Source of the DNA: Saccharopolyspora hordei
GTDB taxonomy: Bacteria; Actinomycetota; Actinomycetes; Mycobacteriales; Pseudonocardiaceae
Reading direction: 5' to 3'
Assembly: GCF_013410345.1 (NCBI RefSeq)
Contig: NZ_JACCFJ010000001.1
Span: forward strand, 62,001 to 126,000
Length of the DNA stretch: 64,000 bases
Below, in pieces: positions 8,920-18,326 of the stretch. The translations under genes and the position numbers were made by a program. The notes beneath the pieces were generated by a model. The model searched no databases, had not been told where the DNA came from, and saw only the letters and a program-made list of their open reading frames with translations. The number at the start of each line of letters is the position of its first letter. Position 1 is the stretch's first letter.

Positions 8920-9643
8920 CCGCCGCCACCGAGTCAAACGCCCAGACTCCTCGCGGGGATCGGGCGCTGTGGTTGCAGTGCGCCTGCACCGCGTTGGTTG
9001 CGCTGGGCGCTGCCTATGCCTCGTACCGGCACGGCCGGGAGTTCGCGTGCGGTTCGGCGCGGACGAGATCACAGCGGCGATCTGGCCGCTGATCGTGGAC
9101 GGCATGTTGATGACAGCCACGGTGGAGCTGTGGAAGACCGGACACCACGCACGCAGGCGCGGCGGCGGTCAGTGGTCGGCGTGGCTGTTGTTCCTGTTCG
9201 GGGTCTCCCTCTCGCTCTGCGCCAACGTGGCCGCCGCGCCGGAGCTGAGTGTGCTGGCGGTCGCGGTTGCCGCCTGCCCGCCGCTGGCATTGCTGCTGTC
9301 GGTCGAGCTGCTGAACCGCGCGCTCAAGCGCCGCCACGCCGAGACCACCAACGAGACCCGAAACGAGACCACCGAGACCGGCGACGGGACCGAACGGCCG
9401 GTAAGGCTCTCGCTGGTCTCGGGCCAGTCCCGCCAGCAGACCCAGCCGACAGCGGAACAACGGATGTGGGCCTACTACCAGACCGAGTGGACCAAGGGCC
9501 GCACGCCGACCGGCGCGGAGCTGGACCGGATCGCCGGAACGAACAACTATGGCCGCCGAATCCTGCGGCGTTGGAAGGGCGAGGGACGGATATCCGGTGG
9601 GGCTGCGCTGACGCGGGACGAGAGGAAGGCGATCGGGGCTTAG
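8916..9643 (+). pseudogene. DUF2637 membrane protein, frameshifted
   Basis: The first frame reads LWLQCACTALVALGAAYASY and then HGREFA. The continuation RFGADEITAAIWPLIVDGML lies in another frame. One missing base near 9048 (GCG TGCGG in place of GCG CTGCGG) explains the break. The intact protein would have three or four membrane segments in the first 140 residues, an (N/T)ET-rich linker encoded by GAGACC repeats, and a C-terminal winged-helix-like tail (GAELDRIAGTNNYGRRILRR). DUF2637 proteins are typical of conjugative actinobacterial elements and resemble Spd spread proteins. It is either a true mutation or a base-calling error. Confidence 0.65.
9341..9420 (+). repeat. GAGAC repeat cluster inside the DUF2637 gene
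   Basis: GAGAC at 9341, 9353, 9365 and 9374, and the inverted GTCTC at 9416. The first three are exactly 12 bases apart, the fourth 9 bases on. The same pentamer is densely repeated at 20658-20748 in this element. Confidence 0.5.
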
Positions 9644-9652
9644 AGTGACCTT

Positions 9653-10553
9653 GTGGGCTTCCTCGAAACGAACGGCGCTCCTCTGATCACGGATGGTGGT
9701 TTGGCGACCGAGCTTGAGGCGCGCGGGCATGATCTCTCGGACCCTTTGTGGTCGGCGCGGTTGTTGGTGGACGCTCCCGAGGAGATCAAGGCCGCTCACC
9801 TGGCGTTCTTCCGCGCGGGCGCCATGATCGCGACGACGGCGAGCTACCAGGCATCCTTCGATGGCTTCCGGAGCGGGGCATCGGGGGAATGACGCTGGTC
9901 GGTTGTTGCGGCGCAGCGTCGAGCTGGCGCAGGCTGCCCGCGCTGAGATGGCCGATGACGGGCGTGAGCGGTGGGTGGCGGCCTCGCTCGGCCCGTATGG
10001 TGCAGCCTTGGCCGATGGGTCGGAGTATCGGGGCCGCTACGGGTTGAGCGTGGCTGAGTTGGCGGCATGGCACCGTCCCCGCCTGGAGGTGCTGGCGGAC
10101 GCGGGGCCGGATGTGCTGGCGCTGGAGACGGTGCCGGACATCGACGAGGCGGAAGCGTTGGTGATCGTGGTTTCCGGGATCGGCATTCCTGCGTGGCTGA
10201 CATACAACATCGATGGGGATCGCACGCGCGCCGGGCAACCGATGGCGGAGGCGTTCGCGCTCGCCAGAGATGTGCCGGAGGTTGTGGCAGTGGGCGTCAA
10301 CTGTTGTGCCCCGTCCGACGTGCCAGCCGCGATCGCCACGGCACGTGAAGTGACCGGGAAGCCGGTGATCGTCTATCCGAACAGCGGCGAGGGCTGGGAT
10401 GCGCAGCGCCGGACGTGGCTGGGACCGTCGCGGTATTCCGCAGTGCAAGCCCGGCAGTGGGTGGCTGACGGTGCACGGATCGTGGGCGGGTGTTGCCGAG
10501 TGCGCCCGGCTGATATCGGCAACATCGCTCGGGCTGTGGTCGGCGCGGGTTAG
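9653..10553 (+). pseudogene. mmuM: Homocysteine S-methyltransferase, frameshifted
   Basis: The first 75 residues ([20 protein letters not shown], then TTASYQASF) are in frame with the GTG start. The rest, from GRLLRRSVELA to the end, is in another frame, with two bases missing between about 9868 and 9890. The zinc ligands are present: a GVNCCAP cysteine and the final GGCCR pair. An intact enzyme would methylate homocysteine from S-methylmethionine. It converges with the XRE/TPR gene, overlapping its stop by four bases. The breaks fall in G-rich runs, so sequencing error must be considered. Confidence 0.65.
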
Positions 10554-11861
10554 TGCCCGTATCCGGCGTCGACCAGGATGCTCCGGAGCTGGCAGGCTGC
10601 GTCGCGGACTGAGGGCTTGGCGTGGGTGACGTCGAGCTGATCGAGCGCGCCCAAGAGGGTGGTTGCGGTTCGGGTTGAGCCGACCTCGTCGACGTAAGGC
10701 ATGACGCGCTCGATCGTTTGGTCTGCGTCCCGCCACGCTTGCGCACGAATCTGCGCGTTGAGCAGGGAGGCGAGGTGGTTGTAGCGGCGTCGCACTTCAC
10801 GGCCTGGGGTGACCTCGATGGAGGCTTGGAAGGTGTCGGCCGCCTGGTTCCAGTCGGCCGAGTCCGCCTGGATCATGGCTTCGTGCCAGGCCAACTCTTG
10901 GTCGTTGATCCACCAGGCCCATGCCGGGTCGTCGTCGCGTACACCGTCCAGGTACAGGGAGTGGGCTTGGCGGAACGTGCGTTCGGCCGTGGTCTCGTCA
11001 CCTGCCAGCGCCAGTGCGCGGGCTTCGCGGGTCCGAAAGAGGGCTTCCAGCCGGGGCGAGAGCGTGTTGGTTTCCAGCACCATGCGCGCGATACGCAGGG
11101 CTTCCACGGGACGGCCGAGGTGACCGGCGTGCATGGACATGTTCTGCAAGATCAGCAGCTCCATGCTGTGGTCCCCGGCCAAGCGGGACAGGTGCAGGGC
11201 TTCGTGGTTGATGCGGCGCACGAGATCGTGTTTGCCCGCGTCGTAGAGCAGCCACCCCGTGACTTCGCCGAGTTCGCCGGCTGCGGCGTACAGGTCGCGT
11301 TCGATGCTGGGGTCGCACTGGCTGGCCCCGAGTTTGCGGTGAACCGAGCGGAAGAGCTGGAGGGCGACCCCCGGAGGACTGGTCGCCGCCGAACTGGATA
11401 TCGAGGTCAACAAGCTCGCCGATGCGGCTACGCAGCGTTTCGACGTAACCGCTGTCGAGCCGGACGGAAGGCGTGGGGGGATCGACCAGTCCCACAGTGT
11501 CGATCATTGGTGACGCAGGCGCGGGAGCGGCGTGCCCGTTCGTGCTCAGCGATTTGGCGCGCGCTCGGGCCTGCGCGAGTCGTGTTTGCTGTTCCTGCTG
11601 ATCGTGGGCTTGTTTGGCAGCTACCAGGTCGTGGAAGGCCGCCAGTAGCACGCCGTCTGCCCCTACCGCGTCGTCGCACGCTTGCCAGAACCGTTCGTCG
11701 GCGCGGGCGCGTCCCTTCTCGATGTGGGTCACCGTCGTGCGGTCGCAGAACGCGGCCTTGGCCAGTTGCCTTTGGGTCAGGTCGGCGGCCTGCCGGAACG
11801 CGGCGAGCTGTTCGCCCAGGGCGCGACGCTGCTGGGCGATGGTCTCGGGTTCGCGGGCCAT
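10550..11861 (-). pseudogene. XRE-HTH/TPR regulator, single-base frameshift
   Basis: The N-terminal HTH (LTQRQLAKAAFCDRTTVTHI) continues to LVDLDIQFGGDQSSG. The TPR-like C-terminal half, starting VALQLFRSVHRKLG and ending ILVDAGYGH, is one frame away. One extra G in a run of five near 11370 joins them into a roughly 430-residue actinobacterial XRE-TPR regulator. ATG at 11861 is preferred because GGAAGAG lies upstream; GTG at 11870 is the alternative. Such proteins control element excision or transfer genes in AICEs, which fits its place. Confidence 0.65.
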
Positions 11862-12132
11862 GTCGATCACTCTTCCGAGTGTCCATGGGGGTGCTGACTA
11901 GATCAGCATAACGGCTGGTGGCTGCCGGTGTGGCTGTTGCACGCACATCGTGACGCACATCCGGACCCACCCGGTTCCCTGATCGTCAAGGCACCTGGTG
12001 TTGGGAAACGCCCGACCCCCGACCGGGCACATCGAGCGCAACCCCGATCGAGTAGCGCTCGGTGGCTCCCCGCCCCAGCGCCAGGTGCCGCCCAAGACCG
12101 CGAACGCAAGAGACGGGAGTGGGTGGCTGGAC

Positions 12133-12342
12133 ATGGCAACTCTTCTGGCGGTCACGCCGGAGCCGAGCACCGGTGAGCGCCGCGCCGTGCCGGAACCGGT
12201 ATTGCTCTACGAGCTGATCTGCTTGGCGCTACTGCTGCATCGGCCCGGTGGTGCGAGACCGGACACCCATTGCGACCAATGCGGCAAGCCGTGGCCGTGT
12301 TCGCAAGTGCGGCTGGCCTGTCGGCTTCGGGAGGGGTTCTGA
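12133..12342 (+). CDS. Small zinc-ribbon-like element protein
   Basis: 69 residues. A hydrophobic helix (LLYELICLALLLH) is followed by a CDQCGKPWPCSQVRLAC motif that could bind a metal. ATG is preceded by GGGAGTGGG. It ends four bases before the next gene's ATG, so it is probably in an operon with the resolvase-like gene. The function is unknown. Confidence 0.5.
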   Translation: MATLLAVTPEPSTGERRAVPEPVLLYELICLALLLHRPGGARPDTHCDQCGKPWPCSQVRLACRLREGF

Positions 12343-12346
12343 AGCC

Positions 12347-12847
12347 ATGAACGAGTTCAGCTATGGGCCGTTGGATCAACGTATCGGGGAGTTGGAGCGC
12401 CTGTTGTCGACGCCGCCGATCTTCCGATCGGTGCCCACCGGACGTCCCGTGGTGTATGGCTACATCCGTTCAAGCCATCGTCGTGCCCGGTATGTCCGTG
12501 CCTGCCGAAGAGTGCTGGAGCGGTTCTGCTGGCAAGAGCGGCTGCGGCTGTGTGGGGTGTTCGTCGACTACGGCATCGCGGGCGACGTGGTGATCCGCCC
12601 AGGGCTTTCCGGATTGTGCGATGTATTGCGGCTGCCAGATTCGTTTGCGGCGGTCACCATCAGCGCCGCGCACCTGGCGTCGGACGCGACGATTGCTGAC
12701 GCGCTCACGCATCGTCTCCGGGCAACCGGCGCACGGTTGCTGGTCGTTCGCCCGAAGCCGCCTCCCGAGTGTGACGCAAGCGCGGAATCCTCCGGTGGCT
12801 CCGACACCGGGCAACGGGCGGAATCGAACCGCGTGCGCGACATCTGA
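12347..12847 (+). CDS. Resolvase-domain-like protein lacking a DNA-binding tail
   Basis: 166 residues with VVYGYIR near residue 40, as at the start of serine-recombinase catalytic domains, an intermediate FVDYGIAGDV segment and a late GARLLVVRP strand. The conserved nucleophile position after YIR is SSHRR. No zinc ribbon or HTH tail follows, so it is much shorter than a working recombinase. Related proteins occur in actinobacterial integrative elements. A regulatory or accessory role is as likely as catalysis. Confidence 0.5.
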   Translation: MNEFSYGPLDQRIGELERLLSTPPIFRSVPTGRPVVYGYIRSSHRRARYVRACRRVLERFCWQERLRLCGVFVDYGIAGDVVIRPGLSGLCDVLRLPDSFAAVTISAAHLASDATIADALTHRLRATGARLLVVRPKPPPECDASAESSGGSDTGQRAESNRVRDI

Positions 12848-12879
12848 CGTGCGTGCTCGCGGTCTCGACGTGATGTGCC

Positions 12880-13395
12880 GTGAACGGCTGGGCATGCCTT
12901 GCGCTGACACCCCTCGCGGCGTTGCTGCTGTGGATCGCGTGGTGGTCCTGGTCGGCCTGGCGCAAAGAGGTCCGCGCGGCCAAGGCCGCTGCACACTTCG
13001 CCCGGTTCTACCTACCCTCGGAAACCGCTGAGCCCGTGCGGACAGCGATGGGTAAGCACCACCTTTCCGAACCGGACGACACGCCGGGCTGGCCCACCGT
13101 CGACCCGGACGAGCCGGTGGAGGAAGTCACCCCCGTACGGCCGTATGTCCAGGACCTTCTGTCCACCTCGGTGATGCCACGGCTGGTCCTCGCCGATGAC
13201 ACCCCCACCCTCCCGAGCGCGGTCACGCGGGCAGGTCTGGAGGCGCTGGAAATCGGCAGCTCCGACGACCCAGAACACGATAAGTATTCGCAGCAATCTC
13301 CCCAGTTACGACAAGATCGACGACCACAGGGACCGGGGCGTGACGACGTACGCGCCCACCCGCCGAAAGGACGCCATGCTCTCGACGACCAGTGA
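12880..13395 (+). CDS. Small single-pass membrane protein
   Basis: 171 residues from GTG. An N-terminal hydrophobic segment (LALTPLAALLLWIAWWSW) is followed by a basic stretch and an acidic, Pro-rich cytoplasmic tail. It overlaps the start of the epimerase gene by 20 bases. The last 40 residues look poorly constrained, so the true end may have been altered by a frameshift. The family is not recognised. Confidence 0.45.
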   Translation: MNGWACLALTPLAALLLWIAWWSWSAWRKEVRAAKAAAHFARFYLPSETAEPVRTAMGKHHLSEPDDTPGWPTVDPDEPVEEVTPVRPYVQDLLSTSVMPRLVLADDTPTLPSAVTRAGLEALEIGSSDDPEHDKYSQQSPQLRQDRRPQGPGRDDVRAHPPKGRHALDDQ

Positions 13396-14362
13396 CAAGA
13401 CGCCTCGCACCGTGCTCGTCACCGGGGCCGCCGGTCTCATCGGCGTGCCCGTGGTGAGATGCCTTCGCGCCCAGGGCTTTCGTGTCGTGGCAGTAGACGA
13501 CGGCAGCGCCGGAACCCTGCACCGGCTGGACGAATTCGCCGACAGCGCCGAGGTACGCGTTCGGGTCCTCAATATTCGCCATCGTGCTGAGTTCATTCGA
13601 CTGATGATGACCGCACGTCCGTGGGGTGTGATGCATCTGGCCGCACGGCACTTCATCCCTGACTGCGAGACATCGCCCGCCGAAACCTTGGACATCAACG
13701 TCATGGGCACACAGAACGTGTTGGATGCCTGCGCCGTCCGTCCGCCGCAACGGCTGCTGTTCGCGTCGACCGCTGACGTGTACGCGCCGAGCGAGAGCCC
13801 GCATGGCGAGGACGATCGCGTGGGACCGCAGGGCGTGTACGGCTGGTCCAAACTGCTGGGCGAACGGTTGGTGTGCGATCAGGCCCACCGGCTCGGCCAC
13901 TGCGAATCCGTGGTAGCGCGGCTGTTCAATGTGTACGGTCCTGGCGATCCACATCCCCACCTGCTGCCCGAGATTCTGCGGCAGGCGCGACGCGGACGGG
14001 TTCTGCATCTCGGGGACCTCGACGAGGCACGTGACTTCGTTTACGTCGATGACGTTGCTGAGGCATTGGTCGTCTTGCTGCGCAGGGCTGAGCCGGCTGT
14101 CGTCAACGTCGGCACGGGGACTCCGGTGTCTGGTCGTGAACTGGTGGACCTGGTTGCCAGCCTGACCGGCCGACACCTGGAAACACGGGTGGACTCGACC
14201 CGGCTCCGTCGCCGCTCACGGCCGGTGTCGTGCGCCAATGCGAACCGCTTGCGCGAGATCGTGCCGTGGTGGCCGCGCACGTCGTTGCATGAGGGCATCC
14301 AACACGCGATCACGGCTGATCTGCGCGCGGGTATCGACGAGCCGGAGGGAAAGGCATCGTGA
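13376..14362 (+). CDS. NAD-dependent nucleotide-sugar epimerase/dehydratase
   Basis: 328 residues. Extended SDR fold with the dinucleotide motif GAAGLIG at 17-23, the ST pair at 131-132 and the catalytic YGWSK (Y155, K159). It has GalE/RmlB-like regions (RLFNVYGPGDPHP; DFVYVDDVAEAL). The likely substrate is an NDP-sugar, epimerised or dehydrated at C4 via a 4-keto intermediate. GAAAGGA precedes the ATG. Its stop overlaps the glycosyltransferase start (GTGA), so sugar activation and transfer are coupled. The exact sugar cannot be told. Confidence 0.8.
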   Translation: MLSTTSDKTPRTVLVTGAAGLIGVPVVRCLRAQGFRVVAVDDGSAGTLHRLDEFADSAEVRVRVLNIRHRAEFIRLMMTARPWGVMHLAARHFIPDCETSPAETLDINVMGTQNVLDACAVRPPQRLLFASTADVYAPSESPHGEDDRVGPQGVYGWSKLLGERLVCDQAHRLGHCESVVARLFNVYGPGDPHPHLLPEILRQARRGRVLHLGDLDEARDFVYVDDVAEALVVLLRRAEPAVVNVGTGTPVSGRELVDLVASLTGRHLETRVDSTRLRRRSRPVSCANANRLREIVPWWPRTSLHEGIQHAITADLRAGIDEPEGKAS

Positions 14363-15630
14363 GCATTACGGTTCCAAGCCTTGTCTTTTTGCTGGACACG
14401 CCGAATGTGTGGCGCGGTCAAGCCTTGGCGGGCACACCCGCCCGAACCTTGGCGCTCGCCGAACACAGCCATCGAGCGGGTGCCGCCGTCACGATGGTGC
14501 TGTGTGATAGAGGCGCGGACTACGGAACCGCAGCCGACTGGCCGTTCGATCTCGCGTTGGTGCACCCGAACGACTTTTACACCCCCAACGCGCTTGCCGG
14601 ACTGCTCGACCTCGCCACGGTGGACTTTGTTGTTCTGTGCGAGGCCGAATCGCTGGTGTCAATCGGGCGTGACCTGGCCCGACTGCTTGATGCGCGGCTG
14701 GTTTACGACGTGCACGACGATGATGCCGCCGTCGCGGCCAGCCTGGGCGAACCTGCGGAGACCGTCGAGGGCCACGCGACGATACAGCGTGTCGCGCTGC
14801 GCACAGCCGACAATGTGATCGTCTCGACCCGCAACGAGACCACGATGGCGGCCACCACAGGCGTGCCGAGCGTCCGAACAGCCTTGCTGCCCAATGGCGC
14901 GGACCCGCAGCAGCGCCACTGTTGGGGGCCGGATGCCAACGCCGCGACGCTGGTGTTTCTCGGCAACCTCTACTATCAGCCCAACGCCCGAGCGGTCGAC
15001 GCGATCCGCAGTACGATCCTTCCCGCGCTCCATGCTGACGATCTCGATGTTCGGGTCCGGGTCATCGGCCGCGGGCCTGCCGAACTGACACACGATGGCA
15101 GCGGAATCGAGTTCACTGGCCGCGTGGATACGATCAACGACGGTCTTCGAGGGACGACGCTGGCTCTCGCCCCGCTCACAGCCGGGTCGGGCGCGAAGAT
15201 GAAGGTCCTGGACTATCTCGCCGCCGGACTGCCTGTCCTGGGCACTAGCGAAGCCGTGACCGGACTACCGCCCAACCATCCCGGTGTGGTCGTGGAGGAC
15301 GCTCTCAGCCAGTGGCCTGCCCGGATCGCCGCGCTGATGCGCGATCCCACCGCTCTCGGCGAGATCGGCCGAGCCGGCCGCCGCTGCGTCGAGGGGGAGT
15401 TGTCCTGGCAACGTATCGGCGCTGATCTGGTGCGGCAGGGTCGAGCCTGGCTCACCACGCTGCCACCGGGGCCGAGCCCTGCCATCGACAACCACTGCGC
15501 GGGCGTGCCCCGTTGGCTGATCGAACACGCCGATCAAGACGCCCTCGGGGACCCGCAAACCACTCGGCCCGGACAACCCCGTTGGCTCCGGCGACAGACA
15601 ACCGGAACCGCAGCGGAAGGACGCCGATGA
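14359..15630 (+). CDS. GT4-like glycosyltransferase
   Basis: 423 residues, cytoplasmic, with two Rossmann-like halves. The C-terminal half shows VFLGNLYYQPNARAVDA, RVRVIGRGPAEL, GSGAKMKVLDYLAAGLPVLG and a final loop/helix, the standard donor-binding layout of GT-B retaining enzymes. The EX7E-like site is represented by KMKVLDYLAAG, where the first acid is not obvious. It lies between the epimerase and the HPr-kinase-like gene with overlaps at both ends, so all three are made together. The acceptor is unknown. Confidence 0.75.
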   Translation: MSITVPSLVFLLDTPNVWRGQALAGTPARTLALAEHSHRAGAAVTMVLCDRGADYGTAADWPFDLALVHPNDFYTPNALAGLLDLATVDFVVLCEAESLVSIGRDLARLLDARLVYDVHDDDAAVAASLGEPAETVEGHATIQRVALRTADNVIVSTRNETTMAATTGVPSVRTALLPNGADPQQRHCWGPDANAATLVFLGNLYYQPNARAVDAIRSTILPALHADDLDVRVRVIGRGPAELTHDGSGIEFTGRVDTINDGLRGTTLALAPLTAGSGAKMKVLDYLAAGLPVLGTSEAVTGLPPNHPGVVVEDALSQWPARIAALMRDPTALGEIGRAGRRCVEGELSWQRIGADLVRQGRAWLTTLPPGPSPAIDNHCAGVPRWLIEHADQDALGDPQTTRPGQPRWLRRQTTGTAAEGRR

Positions 15631-16673
15631 GCACTCGACTCCTCAACCTCGGCCCCTGCACCTGCTCCGTCGTCGCGCCCGAACCGGTCCACGAGGCGAT
15701 GCGTCACTACGTGAGCCCGTTCCTCGTGCCCACCCTGGACGGCGAGCCGGACATCACGGTGTCGATCAGCTGCGACTCGGCTGCTGTCGCCGACGCCCGG
15801 AGATCACTGGCCGACCAGCCCGCCACCGCCCTGCGCACCAGCCACCCTGATCAGCGCTATCGAGCCTGGATCACCGAGGGGCACGAAGTCCTGCTTCCCG
15901 AATACGCGCCGGACCACGTGATCACCGCGACGCCTGATCTGTTGGTCATCGCCGCCGAACAGCCCAGGGTGGCGGCCAGCATCGGCACTCGCGTGGTGCG
16001 GCAACTCCTCATGCGTGGAGGCGAAATCCAGGCAGGTCGCTGCGTGCACGCCGCAGCGGTCGACATCGACGGCCACGGCGTGCTCATCGGTGGGCATCCC
16101 GGTTCAGGCAAGACCACCGTGCTGACACACCTCATCGAAGACCACGGCGCGCACCCAGTCGCCAACGACCGCGCCGTGCTCATCCCGAGGCGTGGTCGCC
16201 AATGGCAGGCCATCGGCGTTCCGCTGGCGTGGCGCTTCACCCCAGAGGGCATCGGCAGCTCTCCCACCCTGGCCAACGCCCTCACCGACTTCGAGCCCGT
16301 CCGGGGACGACACCTCGTCGACGGCAAAATCGAACTCACACCGTGGGAAGTCTCCCGGCTGGTAGGCCGCCCGACGCTGCCAATTACCGAGATACAGCGG
16401 ATCGTGATCCTCACGCGCTCGCCCTCGACACCCGTAATGAACCCGGATAGCGGATTCGTCCAGCAGCATCTCGACTTCAGCGTGGAAGACTTCTTCGCGG
16501 AAGACTGGCTTAACCTGCGTCCCCGCCTCGCCCGAAACGCCGAAGTTTCCGCTAGGGATAGTGAGTTCTGGCTCCGCCTTGCCGAGACGATGCCGGTTCT
16601 CGCGCTGACCTGGACCGATCCGAGCGAGTTACCGGACGTGGCCGCAGCGGCTTATCACGGGACGCAGCGGTGA
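15627..16673 (+). CDS. HPr-kinase-like P-loop ATPase
   Basis: 348 residues. A P-loop, GGHPGSGKTT, lies at about 155-164, preceded by CVHAAAVDIDGHGVLI, as in HprK/P C-terminal domains and the HprK-like kinases of some peptide and lipoteichoic pathways. The N-terminal 130 residues are unassigned. No HPr, PqqD domain or RiPP precursor is visible nearby. It could phosphorylate a serine, a glycan or a small molecule. The start overlaps the stop of the glycosyltransferase gene. Confidence 0.65.
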   Translation: MSTRLLNLGPCTCSVVAPEPVHEAMRHYVSPFLVPTLDGEPDITVSISCDSAAVADARRSLADQPATALRTSHPDQRYRAWITEGHEVLLPEYAPDHVITATPDLLVIAAEQPRVAASIGTRVVRQLLMRGGEIQAGRCVHAAAVDIDGHGVLIGGHPGSGKTTVLTHLIEDHGAHPVANDRAVLIPRRGRQWQAIGVPLAWRFTPEGIGSSPTLANALTDFEPVRGRHLVDGKIELTPWEVSRLVGRPTLPITEIQRIVILTRSPSTPVMNPDSGFVQQHLDFSVEDFFAEDWLNLRPRLARNAEVSARDSEFWLRLAETMPVLALTWTDPSELPDVAAAAYHGTQR

Positions 16674-17317
16674 GGGGATGCGTGCTGGCCGGAGTCTGGG
16701 GCGCGGGAAAAACCTCGGTCTATCAGCGCACCGTCGCGCGGCTCGTCAAGGACGGATGCCAAACACTGATCACGATGCCGCAAGCGGCGACCATCACCAC
16801 CCACACCTACACACCCGGCCAGCAACACGAGCACGCGGCCAACATCCTGTCGTGGCTGGAAGCCTTGACAGCCTTCCTCGAAGAGATCGACCGACGATTT
16901 CACGCCAGTACCCTGCCCCGTCATCGTTTCGCGGCCGCGTGGACACCGACCTGCGTGCTGGAAGGGCTCGGCTTTGACGCCCCGATGTACGGGCTACCGC
17001 TGGACCGCGCCGTTCTCCGGGACCTTGAACAGCGCCTTGGCGCTCTCGGCCTGCACCTGGTGCTCCTGCGCGTCCCTGATCACCGCATCCGCGCTCAATG
17101 CGTGGAATCCACGCGCTTGCAACGTGGCGCGAAATGGGCACGCTACTTGGAAGGCTTCGGCACCACCGATGCCGCGCGAGCCGAGCACATCAGGCGTGCG
17201 CAAGACGACTTGATGGCCTGGGCAAGGACCTCGCCCTTGCCGCTGTGCGTCATCGACACGGCCAAACAGGACTGGGACGCCTACGCCTGCCGAGTCGCCG
17301 ACCTGCTCATGGCCTGA
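16670..17317 (+). CDS. Small P-loop kinase
   Basis: 215 residues beginning almost at the P-loop (GVWGAGKTS, residues 8-16). A late RAQCVESTRLQRGAKW stretch resembles the LID/Arg-rich region of thymidylate or deoxynucleoside kinases. GTG overlaps the TGA of the HPr-kinase-like gene. An ATG two codons in is the alternative. Phosphorylation of a nucleoside, nucleotide or sugar is plausible. Its 3' end overlaps the convergent APH-like gene by 11 bases. Confidence 0.6.
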   Translation: MRGCVLAGVWGAGKTSVYQRTVARLVKDGCQTLITMPQAATITTHTYTPGQQHEHAANILSWLEALTAFLEEIDRRFHASTLPRHRFAAAWTPTCVLEGLGFDAPMYGLPLDRAVLRDLEQRLGALGLHLVLLRVPDHRIRAQCVESTRLQRGAKWARYLEGFGTTDAARAEHIRRAQDDLMAWARTSPLPLCVIDTAKQDWDAYACRVADLLMA

Positions 17318-18284
17318 TCGACGCCCAGACGTGAGCGGCACCGTCCGAGCGGACCCATGCCCGTAGCCGACGCAGGTAGTCCTCTCGCATTTCATGATCA
17401 GCAACCCGTATCCAGTACTGCACGCCGGTCAACAGTTCCAATCCCGTCGCGACGGACAGCCGCTCCGACCAGCGTTCCGGCCACGTACCGGCCGACCGGT
17501 AACCATCGGCGAAGGCATCGGCCCATGCTGGTCGTTCGGCGAACATCCACATAGCTGGCTTGACGAAATCCATGACCGGATCGACCCACCGGACATGCTC
17601 AAGATCGAGCAGGATTCGGAACCGGCCCTTGTCATCCACCAGGATGTTCGGCAAGTACACGTCCAAGTGCGCCACGGCTGGGCGCACGTGTGGCGACACG
17701 TCGTCGGCCAACCGGCACAGCAAGCCAATTCCGGCCTCAACCAACGCCAACGGTGCCCCGTCCAGACTCCGATAGGCGTCACGCAGCCACGCGGCTCGCC
17801 CCGCGACCACCGCACCCCACGAGGCAGGACCCACACCAAGCCCGCCGACAGCATCACCGAAGCCACCGACCGGAACCTGATGCAGCCGAGCCAGCGCCGC
17901 TCCGGTATCGCGCATCAACGCAACCGCCCTATCGGCATCCACCGAGGGCAACGTTTCTTCGGCATCCACGCCCGGCAGGTACTCGAACACCGTCAGCGGT
18001 TGCCCACCCACGGCAGGGCAGGAGTCAGTGAAGGCCAGCACAGGAGGGACGAGAACGCCGTGCTCCCAGACCCGCCGATGCTCGGCGAGCCGTTCCATGA
18101 ACCCGTCGCGCGGACAGCCAAGCAGCACCTTGCCGACCAGCCGGCCGCGCGGCGACTCCAGCACCCACGACACATGGCTTCGGCCACGGCGAAGGGCACG
18201 AACGGGGCGAACCGGAGCGGCTTCCGGCAACACCTCCGCCACACCCGCTGCGACATCCTCAACGGTAAGCTCCGAGATCGCCAC
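17307..18284 (-). CDS. APH-family phosphotransferase
   Basis: 325 residues from GTG. The kinase catalytic site appears as VAHLDVYLPNIL followed by ILLDLEHVRWVDPVMD, the HxDxxxxN and D-E/H pattern of APH/choline-kinase-like enzymes. Such proteins phosphorylate aminoglycosides, homoserine, fructosamines or other alcohols. The cargo context (sugar epimerase, glycosyltransferase, two P-loop kinases) points to a sugar or glycoside. It diverges from the NUDIX gene across a 42-base gap. Confidence 0.7.
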   Translation of the reverse strand: MAISELTVEDVAAGVAEVLPEAAPVRPVRALRRGRSHVSWVLESPRGRLVGKVLLGCPRDGFMERLAEHRRVWEHGVLVPPVLAFTDSCPAVGGQPLTVFEYLPGVDAEETLPSVDADRAVALMRDTGAALARLHQVPVGGFGDAVGGLGVGPASWGAVVAGRAAWLRDAYRSLDGAPLALVEAGIGLLCRLADDVSPHVRPAVAHLDVYLPNILVDDKGRFRILLDLEHVRWVDPVMDFVKPAMWMFAERPAWADAFADGYRSAGTWPERWSERLSVATGLELLTGVQYWIRVADHEMREDYLRRLRAWVRSDGAAHVWASIRP

Positions 18285-18326
18285 GATACGCAACCCTAGA
18301 GGCAGCGACCGACAGGAAAGGCACGC

